Below are positions 36,354 through 44,600 of a stretch of 64,000 bases of DNA, in pieces. How positions within the stretch are numbered: position 1 is the stretch's first letter; each line of letters opens with the position of its first letter. The position numbers and the translations under genes are program-made. Source of the stretch: Taibaiella soli (GTDB lineage: Bacteria > Bacteroidota > Bacteroidia > Chitinophagales > Chitinophagaceae); assembly GCF_003236175.1 (NCBI RefSeq), contig NZ_QKTW01000025.1, forward strand, positions 147,606 through 211,605, in the 5' to 3' direction. The notes beneath the pieces are model-generated. The model saw only the letters and a program-made list of their open reading frames with translations. It did no database searches and was not told the origin of the DNA.

Positions 36354-36488
36354 ATGGAGTGCTGTCTTCAACAATGCTGTGTATCCACATGCATCATCAA
36401 AAATGATTTTACACAAAAGAATTGTTGTAAAAATTGTAGCAACAACGGGGACGTGAATAGTCATAACATTTCACTGCCCGGCACATAA
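36354..36488 (+). CDS. Candidate 44-aa cysteine-rich (metallothionein-like) peptide
   Basis: Read directly from the sequence: ATG 36354 to TAA 36486-36488. Eight cysteines in the first 28 residues, at 3, 4, 8, 9, 13, 24, 25 and 28 (start MECCLQQCCVSTC, then NCCKNC). The purine-rich AGAGGGACGAG 8-15 bases upstream could be a ribosome site. It sits beside the RND metal pump. Caution: it is short, lies between two minus-strand genes, and the opposite strand also has a short Cys-containing frame, so it may be chance. Confidence 0.35.
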   Translation: MECCLQQCCVSTCIIKNDFTQKNCCKNCSNNGDVNSHNISLPGT

Positions 36489-36510
36489 AACCGCGGGAAC
36501 AAAGGGAAAT

Positions 36511-36933
36511 CTAGCAGCTTCTGGGTGGTGGAGCTGCGTCTCTATAAAAGAGATAACGATAAAAGGACGGAATAGCAGGAATCTTTACCGATGCCAGGTC
36601 CTGAAAGCTAACTGGGAAATGAAAGCTCAATGAATGCAACGCCACTTTTAAAGATGAATAAGGCGGAGTCTTCATTTTTTTGGAATGGTGGCTGGTGCCG
36701 TTAAGACTGGCTTCCTTTCTTTTAGTCTGCCAGTTTACCGATTCATAAGAATGGCTGCTGTTGTGACCAACTGTAAAGGCAGCATGATCTTCTGTATCGA
36801 TCGGATCAAAGTCAATATTACGATGCGTATTGGAAGACGTAATAAACATATGCGCGAGCACAAGCACGCACAGCAAAGGAATGATATGTTTAATAATTCC
36901 GTACACGGACAGATTGACGGCACAAAGTTGCAC
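36511..36933 (-). CDS. Hypothetical exported protein of the metal island
   Basis: 140 aa. A hydrophobic N-terminal segment (about 10-30) is followed by a soluble, His/Ser/Lys-rich part (HNSSHSYESV, NGTSHHSKKMKTPPYSS) and ends AAPPPRSC. It may be a periplasmic or anchored protein with metal-binding histidines. It reads in the same direction as the RND pump 290 bases downstream and divergently from the AraC gene at 36997. No family recognised. Confidence 0.55.
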   Translation of the reverse strand: MQLCAVNLSVYGIIKHIIPLLCVLVLAHMFITSSNTHRNIDFDPIDTEDHAAFTVGHNSSHSYESVNWQTKRKEASLNGTSHHSKKMKTPPYSSLKVALHSLSFHFPVSFQDLASVKIPAIPSFYRYLFYRDAAPPPRSC

Positions 36934-36996
36934 AACAGATTTAATATTATGTTGTTAAAATTTGTTAACACACTGTAATTTTATATTTAGAACATT

Positions 36997-37557
36997 ATGA
37001 AGCTGTACATCAAAAATATGGTTTGCAATCGTTGTGTGATGGTAGTCGAGCAAATACTGAAACGTCTCGATATTCCTTTTCATAACGTGCAACTCGGAGA
37101 AGTAGACACTGAAGAAGAACTTGCTGCTGCAAAATTGGAATCACTCGACAATCAATTACACGCAGTTGGTTTTTCCCTGATAGATGACCGGAAACAACGA
37201 ATGATTGAACAAATCAAAAACCTTGTGGTGAAAATGGTTCATCAGAGCGCAGATCTGCCGCGTCAGAATTTTTCAGATTTTCTATCGACGCAATTGCACT
37301 ATGACTACACTTATCTCAGCAATCTTTTTTCAGACGTAGAAGGCACCACCATTGAACAATATATTATCCGGCAAAAAATAGAACGTGCAAAGGAATTACT
37401 GGTCTACGACGAACTTACATTGAGCGAAATTGCCGACCAGATGGGCTATAGCAGTGTAGCGCATCTGAGCAGCCAGTTTAAAAAAGTAACCGGTCTCACG
37501 CCGAGCCATTTCAGACAAATCAGAGAAAACAAACGCAAACCACTCGATGAACTGTAA
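36997..37557 (+). CDS. AraC-family regulator with N-terminal CxxC segment
   Basis: 186 aa. Residues 1-65 look like a degenerate heavy-metal-associated (HMA) domain: LYIKNMVCNRCVMVVEQIL has the CxxC at 10-13 and the later GFSLID matches the HMA end. Residues about 75-180 form an AraC/XylS DNA-binding domain with two helix-turn-helix units (LTLSEIADQMGYSSVAHLSS and FKKVTGLTPSHFRQIR). It is probably a direct metal-sensing regulator of the flanking genes. No typical ~170-aa AraC effector domain is present. Confidence 0.88.
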   Translation: MKLYIKNMVCNRCVMVVEQILKRLDIPFHNVQLGEVDTEEELAAAKLESLDNQLHAVGFSLIDDRKQRMIEQIKNLVVKMVHQSADLPRQNFSDFLSTQLHYDYTYLSNLFSDVEGTTIEQYIIRQKIERAKELLVYDELTLSEIADQMGYSSVAHLSSQFKKVTGLTPSHFRQIRENKRKPLDEL

Positions 37558-37609
37558 ATGATGTAAAATAATCTGAGGATTGTGTAACAACCGCCGTGGC
37601 AGACTAAAA

Positions 37610-37617
37610 TAGCTTTG
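37610..37617 (+). promoter_or_regulatory. Putative -7 box of the HMA operon
   Basis: TAGCTTTG fits TAnnTTTG exactly, 24 bases before ATG 37642. The nearest TTG upstream (37580) is spaced a little too far (27 bases), so only the -7 part is supported. Confidence 0.4.
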
Positions 37618-37641
37618 TGTCATCAACTTAAATGAACTACT

Positions 37642-38355
37642 ATGACACATTCATATCAGATTTCCGGAATGACCTGCAATGGCTGCGTAGCCAAAGTAAA
37701 AGATGCTTTGCTCCGTATGCCGGACGTGCTTTCTGCGGATATATCGCTCCCCGATCAGGCTACGATTGAAATGCAGAAACACATCAGTCTGCCGACACTG
37801 CAACAAGCTATTGGTGCTAAATACACGATTACAGAGACCGCATCAATGGCACATCATATGGATATGCCAACTGATGATGTAGAAAAATCATGGATAGCCA
37901 CATACAAACCGTTGCTCATCGTATTCGCCTTCATAACTGGCGTTTCGGCCATCGCTGCTCATGGTCATCCGTTCATGCATTGGATGGGCTATTTTATGGC
38001 CGGCTTCTTTCTGGTTTTCTCCTTCTTTAAAATGCTCGATATTTCTGCCTTCGCCGATAGTTACAGTTCGTATGACCTGCTGGCGAAAAAATGGCGCGGT
38101 TACGGATTTATCTATCCTTTTATAGAATTGGCTTTGGGCATCGCCTATCTCACCGGTTTTGATCCGTTTATTACCAATATTGCAACGATTGTAGTGATGG
38201 GATTCAGCAGTATTGGCGTCATTCAGTCATTGGTCAACAAAAGAAAGATACAATGTGCTTGCCTTGGCGCGGTATTTAACCTGCCTATGAGTACCGTTAC
38301 GGTGGTTGAAGATTTATTGATGGTGGCAATGGCCGCAATAATGTTGGCACTTTAA
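37642..38355 (+). CDS. HMA-domain / MauE-like membrane protein
   Basis: 237 aa. An HMA domain (1-65) carries the metal-binding GMTCNGC at 9-15. A linker with MAHHMDMP is a possible extra metal site. Four membrane helices (about 93-112, 118-138, 165-180, 185-205, with a last near 220-237) resemble the MauE/DoxX-like fold; a conserved CACLGAVFNLPMSTVTVVED loop holds two more cysteines. It likely binds or delivers Cu or Zn at the membrane. Followed after 9 bases by the Met/His-rich gene, so co-transcribed. Confidence 0.88.
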   Translation: MTHSYQISGMTCNGCVAKVKDALLRMPDVLSADISLPDQATIEMQKHISLPTLQQAIGAKYTITETASMAHHMDMPTDDVEKSWIATYKPLLIVFAFITGVSAIAAHGHPFMHWMGYFMAGFFLVFSFFKMLDISAFADSYSSYDLLAKKWRGYGFIYPFIELALGIAYLTGFDPFITNIATIVVMGFSSIGVIQSLVNKRKIQCACLGAVFNLPMSTVTVVEDLLMVAMAAIMLAL

Positions 38356-38364
38356 AACTTGTTC

Positions 38365-39723
38365 ATGAAAAAGATCATTTCAGTATTTGTTGTTCTGGTG
38401 TTTTCGCTGAGTGCTTTTGCCCAAAACCATATGCATCATGGCAGTGATTCCAGCATGCACATGATGCCCGGGATGAATATGGATCACGCCATGCCAATGG
38501 ATCATTCTAAAATGGAAATGCCTTCAATGAGCAGTGCATTTTCACCCAATTTGCCGATGACGCGAAATGGTAGTGGTACCAGCTGGCTGCCCGATGCTTC
38601 TCCCATGTACGCATACATGGTGCACAGTAAAAAATGGATGTTCATGTTTCACGGCGATGTTTTTATTCGCTATAATCATCAGGATATAGGCAGCAAAGGG
38701 AGTCGCGGTGGTGAGAAATGGGACGCACCAAACATGCTGATGGCAATGGGACAAAGAAAGGTTGGTAAAAACGGACTCTTCCATTTCAGCGCCATGTTCT
38801 CTCTGGATGCAGCTATTGCAGGCGGTAGCGGTTATCCTTTGCTTTTTCAGTCGGGAGAAACCTGGGATGGCAAACCACTCGTAGATCGGCAACATCCACA
38901 CGATTTATTTTCGGAATTATCGGTAAGTTATGCACATGCATTTTCTAAAAAAGCAGATGCGTTTATCTACGTGGGTTATCCCGGTGAGCCGGCTTTAGGT
39001 CCTGTGACTTTTATGCATCGCCCTTCGGGAATGGATAATCCGGATGCGCCAATTGGTCACCATTGGGAAGATGCCACGCACATTACTTTCGGTGTAGCCA
39101 CTGTAGGATTTCGTTATGGAAAATTCAGAATAGAAGGTTCTTCGTTTACAGGCCGTGAACCGGATGAAAACCGTTATAATTTTGACAAGCCTTTATTTGA
39201 TTCACGTAGTGCAAGACTATCATTTAATCCAAACAGAGAATGGGCTTTGCAGGTATCGCACGGTTTTATCAAAAGTCCGGAAGCATTACACCCTGATGAA
39301 GACGTCTACCGCACCACAGCATCTGCTACCTACAGCCATCAATTTGCTAAAGCCACGTATTTTAATGCTACCGCACTTTGGGGCATGAATAAAATAAAAG
39401 AGCACGACGGTGAAAATGCTGCATTGCTGGAAGGTTCTTTGCACATCAATCGCACTGCAGTTTATGGCCGTTATGAATGGGTACAAAAATCAGTAGAGGA
39501 ATTAAATCTGGATGAAACAGTTTATGGCCACGATGCTTTGTTTCCGGTAAATGTAGCCACACTCGGCGCAGCTTATGATCTCTTTCATATTGGTCCGATA
39601 CGCATTGCCGGCGGCGGACAAATGTCTATGTATTTCGCAGATTCGAAGCTGGACAATCTCTACGGAAAAAATCCAATTGCAGGTGAAGTATATCTGAGAA
39701 TTTATCCGGGATTGATGAAATAA
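38365..39723 (+). CDS. Met/His-rich outer-membrane-like protein of the metal island
   Basis: 452 aa from ATG 38365 (a TTG at 38359 is an alternative). Signal peptide ending SAFAQ. Residues about 20-60 are a Met/His run (HMHHGSDSSMHMMPGMNM, DHAMPMDHSKMEMPSM), the kind of sequence that binds Cu(I). The rest is beta-strand-like with aromatic girdles (FMFHGDVFIRYNHQD, RYGKFRIEGSSFTGREPDE, FRIAGGGQMSMYF-type), suggesting an outer-membrane barrel or a related surface protein. No family name recalled. Same operon as the HMA protein. Confidence 0.8.
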   Translation: MKKIISVFVVLVFSLSAFAQNHMHHGSDSSMHMMPGMNMDHAMPMDHSKMEMPSMSSAFSPNLPMTRNGSGTSWLPDASPMYAYMVHSKKWMFMFHGDVFIRYNHQDIGSKGSRGGEKWDAPNMLMAMGQRKVGKNGLFHFSAMFSLDAAIAGGSGYPLLFQSGETWDGKPLVDRQHPHDLFSELSVSYAHAFSKKADAFIYVGYPGEPALGPVTFMHRPSGMDNPDAPIGHHWEDATHITFGVATVGFRYGKFRIEGSSFTGREPDENRYNFDKPLFDSRSARLSFNPNREWALQVSHGFIKSPEALHPDEDVYRTTASATYSHQFAKATYFNATALWGMNKIKEHDGENAALLEGSLHINRTAVYGRYEWVQKSVEELNLDETVYGHDALFPVNVATLGAAYDLFHIGPIRIAGGGQMSMYFADSKLDNLYGKNPIAGEVYLRIYPGLMK

Positions 39724-39813
39724 TCAATTGACAGTTGCTCGTGTTTTCGGCATCACAAGCATTGTTATGAAACGGCATGATAATTGCGATACAAGAACAT
39801 AAAACAGATCGCA

Positions 39814-40326
39814 ATGTTCTTACCCCATTTTCACACACTAAGAATGCATTATAATACATCGCCAGATCCTGAAGAGGTAAAGCGTAATATTGGAGGCGAT
39901 CTAGCCGCTGCGTTCTACATAAAAAATACGTGTGTTGTAAGAGTATGTGAAGCATTAAACAAATGTGGCAGCCCAATGCATCATATTCAATTTGGCAAGG
40001 GAATGAAAACAAAGAAGGGGGCCGACCATTTAAACTACGGATATCGGGTTCGCGAATTCAGAGAGTATATGAAAGATATTTACCGAGAAGTCCATATAAT
40101 CAAAGAAAAAGGAGACAAGATCAACAAAAATGATTTTATAAATCGCCAGGGCATTATAGCATTTGGTGTCTCCGGATGGGAAGATGCCACAGGACATTTC
40201 TCTTTATGGGACGGACACAACGTATTGTATCAAGGCGGACACGAGTATTTCGGGCTGCCGACGTATAATCCGCTTAACGGTCATATTTATTTGACCGACG
40301 TCATGCTTTGGATTTGCGAATTATAA
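39814..40326 (+). CDS. Tae4-family type VI secretion amidase effector
   Basis: About 170 aa from ATG 39814; the frame is open from a TTG at 39784, and ATG 39844 is another option. Tae4 landmarks are in order: FHTLRMHYNT, VKRNIGGDLAAAF, KNTCVVRVCEALNKCG with the candidate nucleophile in NTC, then GRQGIIAFGV-like text, ATGHFSLWDGHNVLY with the catalytic His of the GHxxLWDG motif. Tae4 enzymes cleave the peptide cross-bridge of peptidoglycan in rival cells. No T6SS structural genes are in the window. Paired with a secreted protein that may be its immunity factor. Confidence 0.85.
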   Translation: MFLPHFHTLRMHYNTSPDPEEVKRNIGGDLAAAFYIKNTCVVRVCEALNKCGSPMHHIQFGKGMKTKKGADHLNYGYRVREFREYMKDIYREVHIIKEKGDKINKNDFINRQGIIAFGVSGWEDATGHFSLWDGHNVLYQGGHEYFGLPTYNPLNGHIYLTDVMLWICEL

Positions 40327-40352
40327 ATAGCGCACAAGAAAACATTACCTAG

Positions 40353-40796
40353 ATGCACAATTTCTCATTTTGCATACTTGTACTAATCGCACTGTTGATC
40401 ACCTCTGCATCAAAAGCTCAGGTGACAGCAGCCGACATTCCATCTGAATCCTGGGTAAGAGGCACACGTAAAATAACCGATGCATGCCTCCGGGTCACTG
40501 TTCTTGACGTCTGGAAAGACTCTTGCACAGACTGCACTTCGACTGGTGAGCTATTCATAGTGAGGTGTGCCGTCCGTCGTCGATATTTTAATAAGAAAAG
40601 TACAACCATTCCTGATAGCTTCACTTACATGACCATATTGTCACCAGACTTCTATCGACATTCAAAAGATGTAATTGTGTTTTTACATTTCGATAAAACA
40701 CCTCGAAATACGCAATACGGGAAACAGCGATGGTTCGCAGTAGACGGCAGTCAATTTCTATACTCCCCCAAAACAGAGTCTTATATTTTTAAATAG
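40353..40796 (+). CDS. Secreted protein, candidate Tae4 immunity partner
   Basis: 147 aa with signal peptide (FSFCILVLIALLITSASKAQ). The mature part is about 125 aa with Cys pairs (SCTDCTSTGEL and CLRV, RCAVRR) that may form disulfides. It starts 27 bases after the effector stop. Immunity proteins to Tae effectors are periplasmic and encoded immediately downstream, which fits. I do not recognise Tai4 sequence itself, so the role is inferred from place and export signal. Confidence 0.65.
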   Translation: MHNFSFCILVLIALLITSASKAQVTAADIPSESWVRGTRKITDACLRVTVLDVWKDSCTDCTSTGELFIVRCAVRRRYFNKKSTTIPDSFTYMTILSPDFYRHSKDVIVFLHFDKTPRNTQYGKQRWFAVDGSQFLYSPKTESYIFK

Positions 40797-40828
40797 ACAA
40801 CCGCTCCAGATAATAAGAGGAAATAGAA

Positions 40829-41476
40829 TTACAAATCAGCTTTCAGCAAATCAATCACCGCTATCTCTTCACAACTCACCGTTTCTCGCTCGGTCATAGC
40901 CACACAGGCCTGATAGCCGTCAGCGATATACAACTCTGTAAGATGATAAATCTGCCCTTCCGCTTCCACTTCATCCCCACAAACATCCACCCATGAAAGA
41001 TCTGCGTAAATTCCTTTGCCAATTGCCTTCAACAGAGATTCTTTGCGCGTCCAGAAACGATAAAAATTATTAAGTTCATTGCGCCCGCCCGTGATCTGTT
41101 CCCATTCCTGCTGTGTAAAAAAATCTTTAAACTCCTCCACATCCACATCCTGAACTTTTTCGATATCCACGCCTATCCTGCCTTTTTTTGTGGCGGCACA
41201 GACCGATATCTCACCGGAATGCGCTATATTAAAGTCAAAATCATTTCCGAAATAAGGCCGGAGGTATTCATCGAAGCGCAAATAGTCCAAAGCCCAGGGA
41301 AGAGAATAACCGGACAATATTTGTTGTAACAAAACTTTTCCGCAAGCCGAGCGCTGCTGTTCACCTATATCCTGAAAATTATTCAGGTGCGAACGCAGTT
41401 CCGGAGGCAACAATGACAATAGCTGTTTTTGCTGTTTTTTTTCAATCGGTATTTTAGTCCAGTAGCAGAGCGGCAT
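40829..41476 (-). CDS. 4'-phosphopantetheinyl transferase (Sfp type)
   Basis: 215 aa with the Sfp motifs: FDFNIAHSGEISVCAATKKG, GRIGVDIEK (Mg-binding Asp/Glu), and FYRFWTRKESLLKAIGKG. It transfers the phosphopantetheine arm from coenzyme A to a carrier-protein serine. It is divergent from the Pls/PosA-type synthetase gene with 141 bases between the starts and is very probably its activating enzyme (Ser552 of that protein). Confidence 0.93.
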   Translation of the reverse strand: MPLCYWTKIPIEKKQQKQLLSLLPPELRSHLNNFQDIGEQQRSACGKVLLQQILSGYSLPWALDYLRFDEYLRPYFGNDFDFNIAHSGEISVCAATKKGRIGVDIEKVQDVDVEEFKDFFTQQEWEQITGGRNELNNFYRFWTRKESLLKAIGKGIYADLSWVDVCGDEVEAEGQIYHLTELYIADGYQACVAMTERETVSCEEIAVIDLLKADL

Positions 41477-41617
41477 AAAAACAATTTTGAAACGAACAAC
41501 TCAAAAAGTTTTGACAAAGTCTGTCGAACTTTATAAAACTACAACATAAATGTTGCTGACGTAAAGTTATTTAAGTTATCATTGCGCCTAATAGAGGAAG
41601 TATAAGGAAAAAGAAGT

Positions 41618-44600
41618 ATGAATTTTGTCAGTATCGTTAAAGGCCCCAACAGACCGGATCTGATTCGCGAAGAAACACTAGCGGAAATGTTCCGTCAAAC
41701 GGCTGCTGCCCACCCTCAAAATATCGCTTTGATATTTGGGAAGCAGTCGCTTACCTATGCCCAGCTTGACCAGTGGAGCGATGCCGTTGCCGTTTACCTG
41801 CATGAAAAAGGAATAGGCCGCGGAGCGAAAATTGGTTTCTGGTGGCCACGCAGTATCGAATTGCATGTTGCCATTCTCGGTACCATCAAAGCCGGCGCCT
41901 CCTATGTGCCGCTCGATCGCGAAATGCCTGCGGAACGTGTGGAAATTGTGATGGAAGAAGTAAAAGCCGATGCATGCTTCAGCCAGGACCCGCTCAATGT
42001 GCACTGCCCTTTACTGACTGTTCCGCCAAGCCCCGCGGCTGACACAAAATTCGAAATTACCGAAGGCCCACTTCCTGAAAACTACGCATACATCTTATAC
42101 ACTTCGGGCAGTACCGGCAAACCAAAAGGTATTCCGATCAATCACCGCCAGATCTGCCATCTGGTGCGTGCCGAAGAAAGTATTTTCAACATTCAGCCTG
42201 CCGATAAAGTATATCAGGGTTTCTCCGTATCATTTGATATGTGGTGCGAGGAAACATGGGTAAGCTACCTCGTGGGCGCTACGCTTTGGGTTGCAGATGC
42301 TACCACTGCCAAATCTATCGACGAGCTCGACAGTGTACTGCGCGATAATAAGATTACTATTCTCCATGCTGTGCCAAGTTTATTGGCGGTAATGGATGAC
42401 AATATTCCTTCGTTGCGATTAATCAACGCCGGAGGCGAAGCTTGTACCAGACAAGTGCTGGATCGCTGGGCCACGCCACAGCGGGAATTTTTCAACAGCT
42501 ACGGTCCAACTGAAACAACGGTAAGCGCAACGATGGCAAAACTCAAACCGGGCGATGTCATAACGATCGGCCAGCCGTTGCCAAACTACAACCTCGCTGT
42601 TGTCGATGAACATTTTGCACCATTGCCTTTTGGCGAGCGCGGCGAACTCATCATTACCGGACCAGGCGTTTCTGACGGATACGTAAATCTGCCTCAACTC
42701 ACTGCTGAAAAATTCGTCAACAAACCGGAAACACTACACGAATTACCTGGCGACCGTTTATACCGCACTGGTGATGCCGCTGTGATTACCCCGGATGGAG
42801 CTGTTGACTTTCAGGGCCGTATCGATGATCAGATCAAACTGCGTGGTTATCGCATTGAGCTCGGCGAAATTGAAACAAGACTGAGTCATTTGCCAAACGT
42901 TGCTGCCGCCGCAGTTGCCGTAAAGAAAGACGCGAATGACCAGGATCAGCTAGTCGGCTATGTGGTTCCCGAAGATGAAGTGAATTTCAGCGAAAGCGAA
43001 CTACGTCTGGAGCTGGCTAAATTCCTGCCGCCATATATGGTTCCCGGCACCATCGTGTCATTGAAAGAAATGCCACGTATGCCAAGCGGAAAGATCAGCC
43101 GCAAAGCATTACCAGTACCGGAATCATTTGCATTCAAAGCAGATACCGATACTGGCTCCATAGATAATACGGCTCCGATGCCGGCGCGGGTATTGCAGGT
43201 GTTACACAAAATGTTCCCAGGTAGGGAAATTGATCTCCAACAGGATTTCTTCACAGATCTAGGGGGGCACTCATTGTTGGCTGCTGCACTGGTTTCCCGT
43301 TTACGACGTGATGCAGGTGTACCACAGGCTTCGTTAAAAGATGTGTATTTGCATCGTCCGTTGGCCGTATTAGCTGCCAATTGGGAAGTGAAAGCGACGC
43401 AAACCGAAAAGAAAGAAAAAGCAGCATTCAACAGCGTACCTACCTATCGTTTTTTGCTTTGCTGGCTCGCGCAAACGGTTTCATTATTATTTTTCTTCGG
43501 CCTTTTCGCCGTGCAGATATTTATACCATACCTCGGCTATTATTATATAGCGGAAGATGATCCGAACAAACTAGGAACAGCCATTTTTACGGCGTTGTCC
43601 ATGTTCTGTATTATACCACCGTTTTTCTCTGCATTAAGCATCATTATAAAATGGCTGGTAATCGGGAAATTCAAAGAAGGCGATTACCCGCTCTGGGGCA
43701 GTTATTATTTCCGCTGGTGGTTTGTGAAAACCATGCAGCGTCTGCTGCCTTCTCAATTCCTGAATGGCACGCCGCTTTTTCCTACTTACCTCCGTCTGCT
43801 TGGTGTGAAAGTTGCGAAGGACGCACAACTGAGTAATATGACTATTGGCGCAGAAGATCTGGTAACGATTGACAGCGATGCAAGCCTTAGTTCGCAGACG
43901 GTAATTAATAATGCCTGGGTAGAAGACGGTTTGCTTAAAATCCGTTCCACATATATTGGCGCACACGCCTACATTGGCAGTAGCGCGGTGATTGCAGGTG
44001 ATGCACGTGTAGAAGACTGGGGTGAATTGCAAGATTTGAGTTATTTGCCAGCCGGTAAAGTCATCGGCGAAGCGGAAGTATGGCAGGGAAGTCCGGCGCA
44101 ACTGAAAGAGAAAAAGTCGGTGGCTGATCTCCCGCAACCTTTGCAAGTTTCAGCATTTACACGAGGCAAGTACAGCATGTTTTTCCTGCTTACTTTGCTG
44201 GTATTCCCATTCGTGGTTTTATTACCGTTGTTGCCTACGGTCCTTATCATTCACCACATGGATGAAGCGGCGCCAGCGTACAACTTTAATTACTTCAGTG
44301 TAATGCCGGCATTGGCATTGGCCTACATCATTCTGTTCGCTTTCGTAACCATTTTCCTGACACGCTTTTTACAAGCGGGCATCAGACCCGGAAAATATCC
44401 GATCTATAGCTTGTTTTACTTACGGAAATGGTTTGCCGACCAGTTGATGTCGCTATCATTAATTGTACTCCACCCGATTTACGCAACGCTGTTTGTCAGT
44501 AATTTCTTCCGTGCACTCGGTGCCAAAATTGGTAAAAACACAGAGATATCCACTGCAAGTAGCGTAACACACCCGTTGCTGAAAATCGGTCATGATGCTT

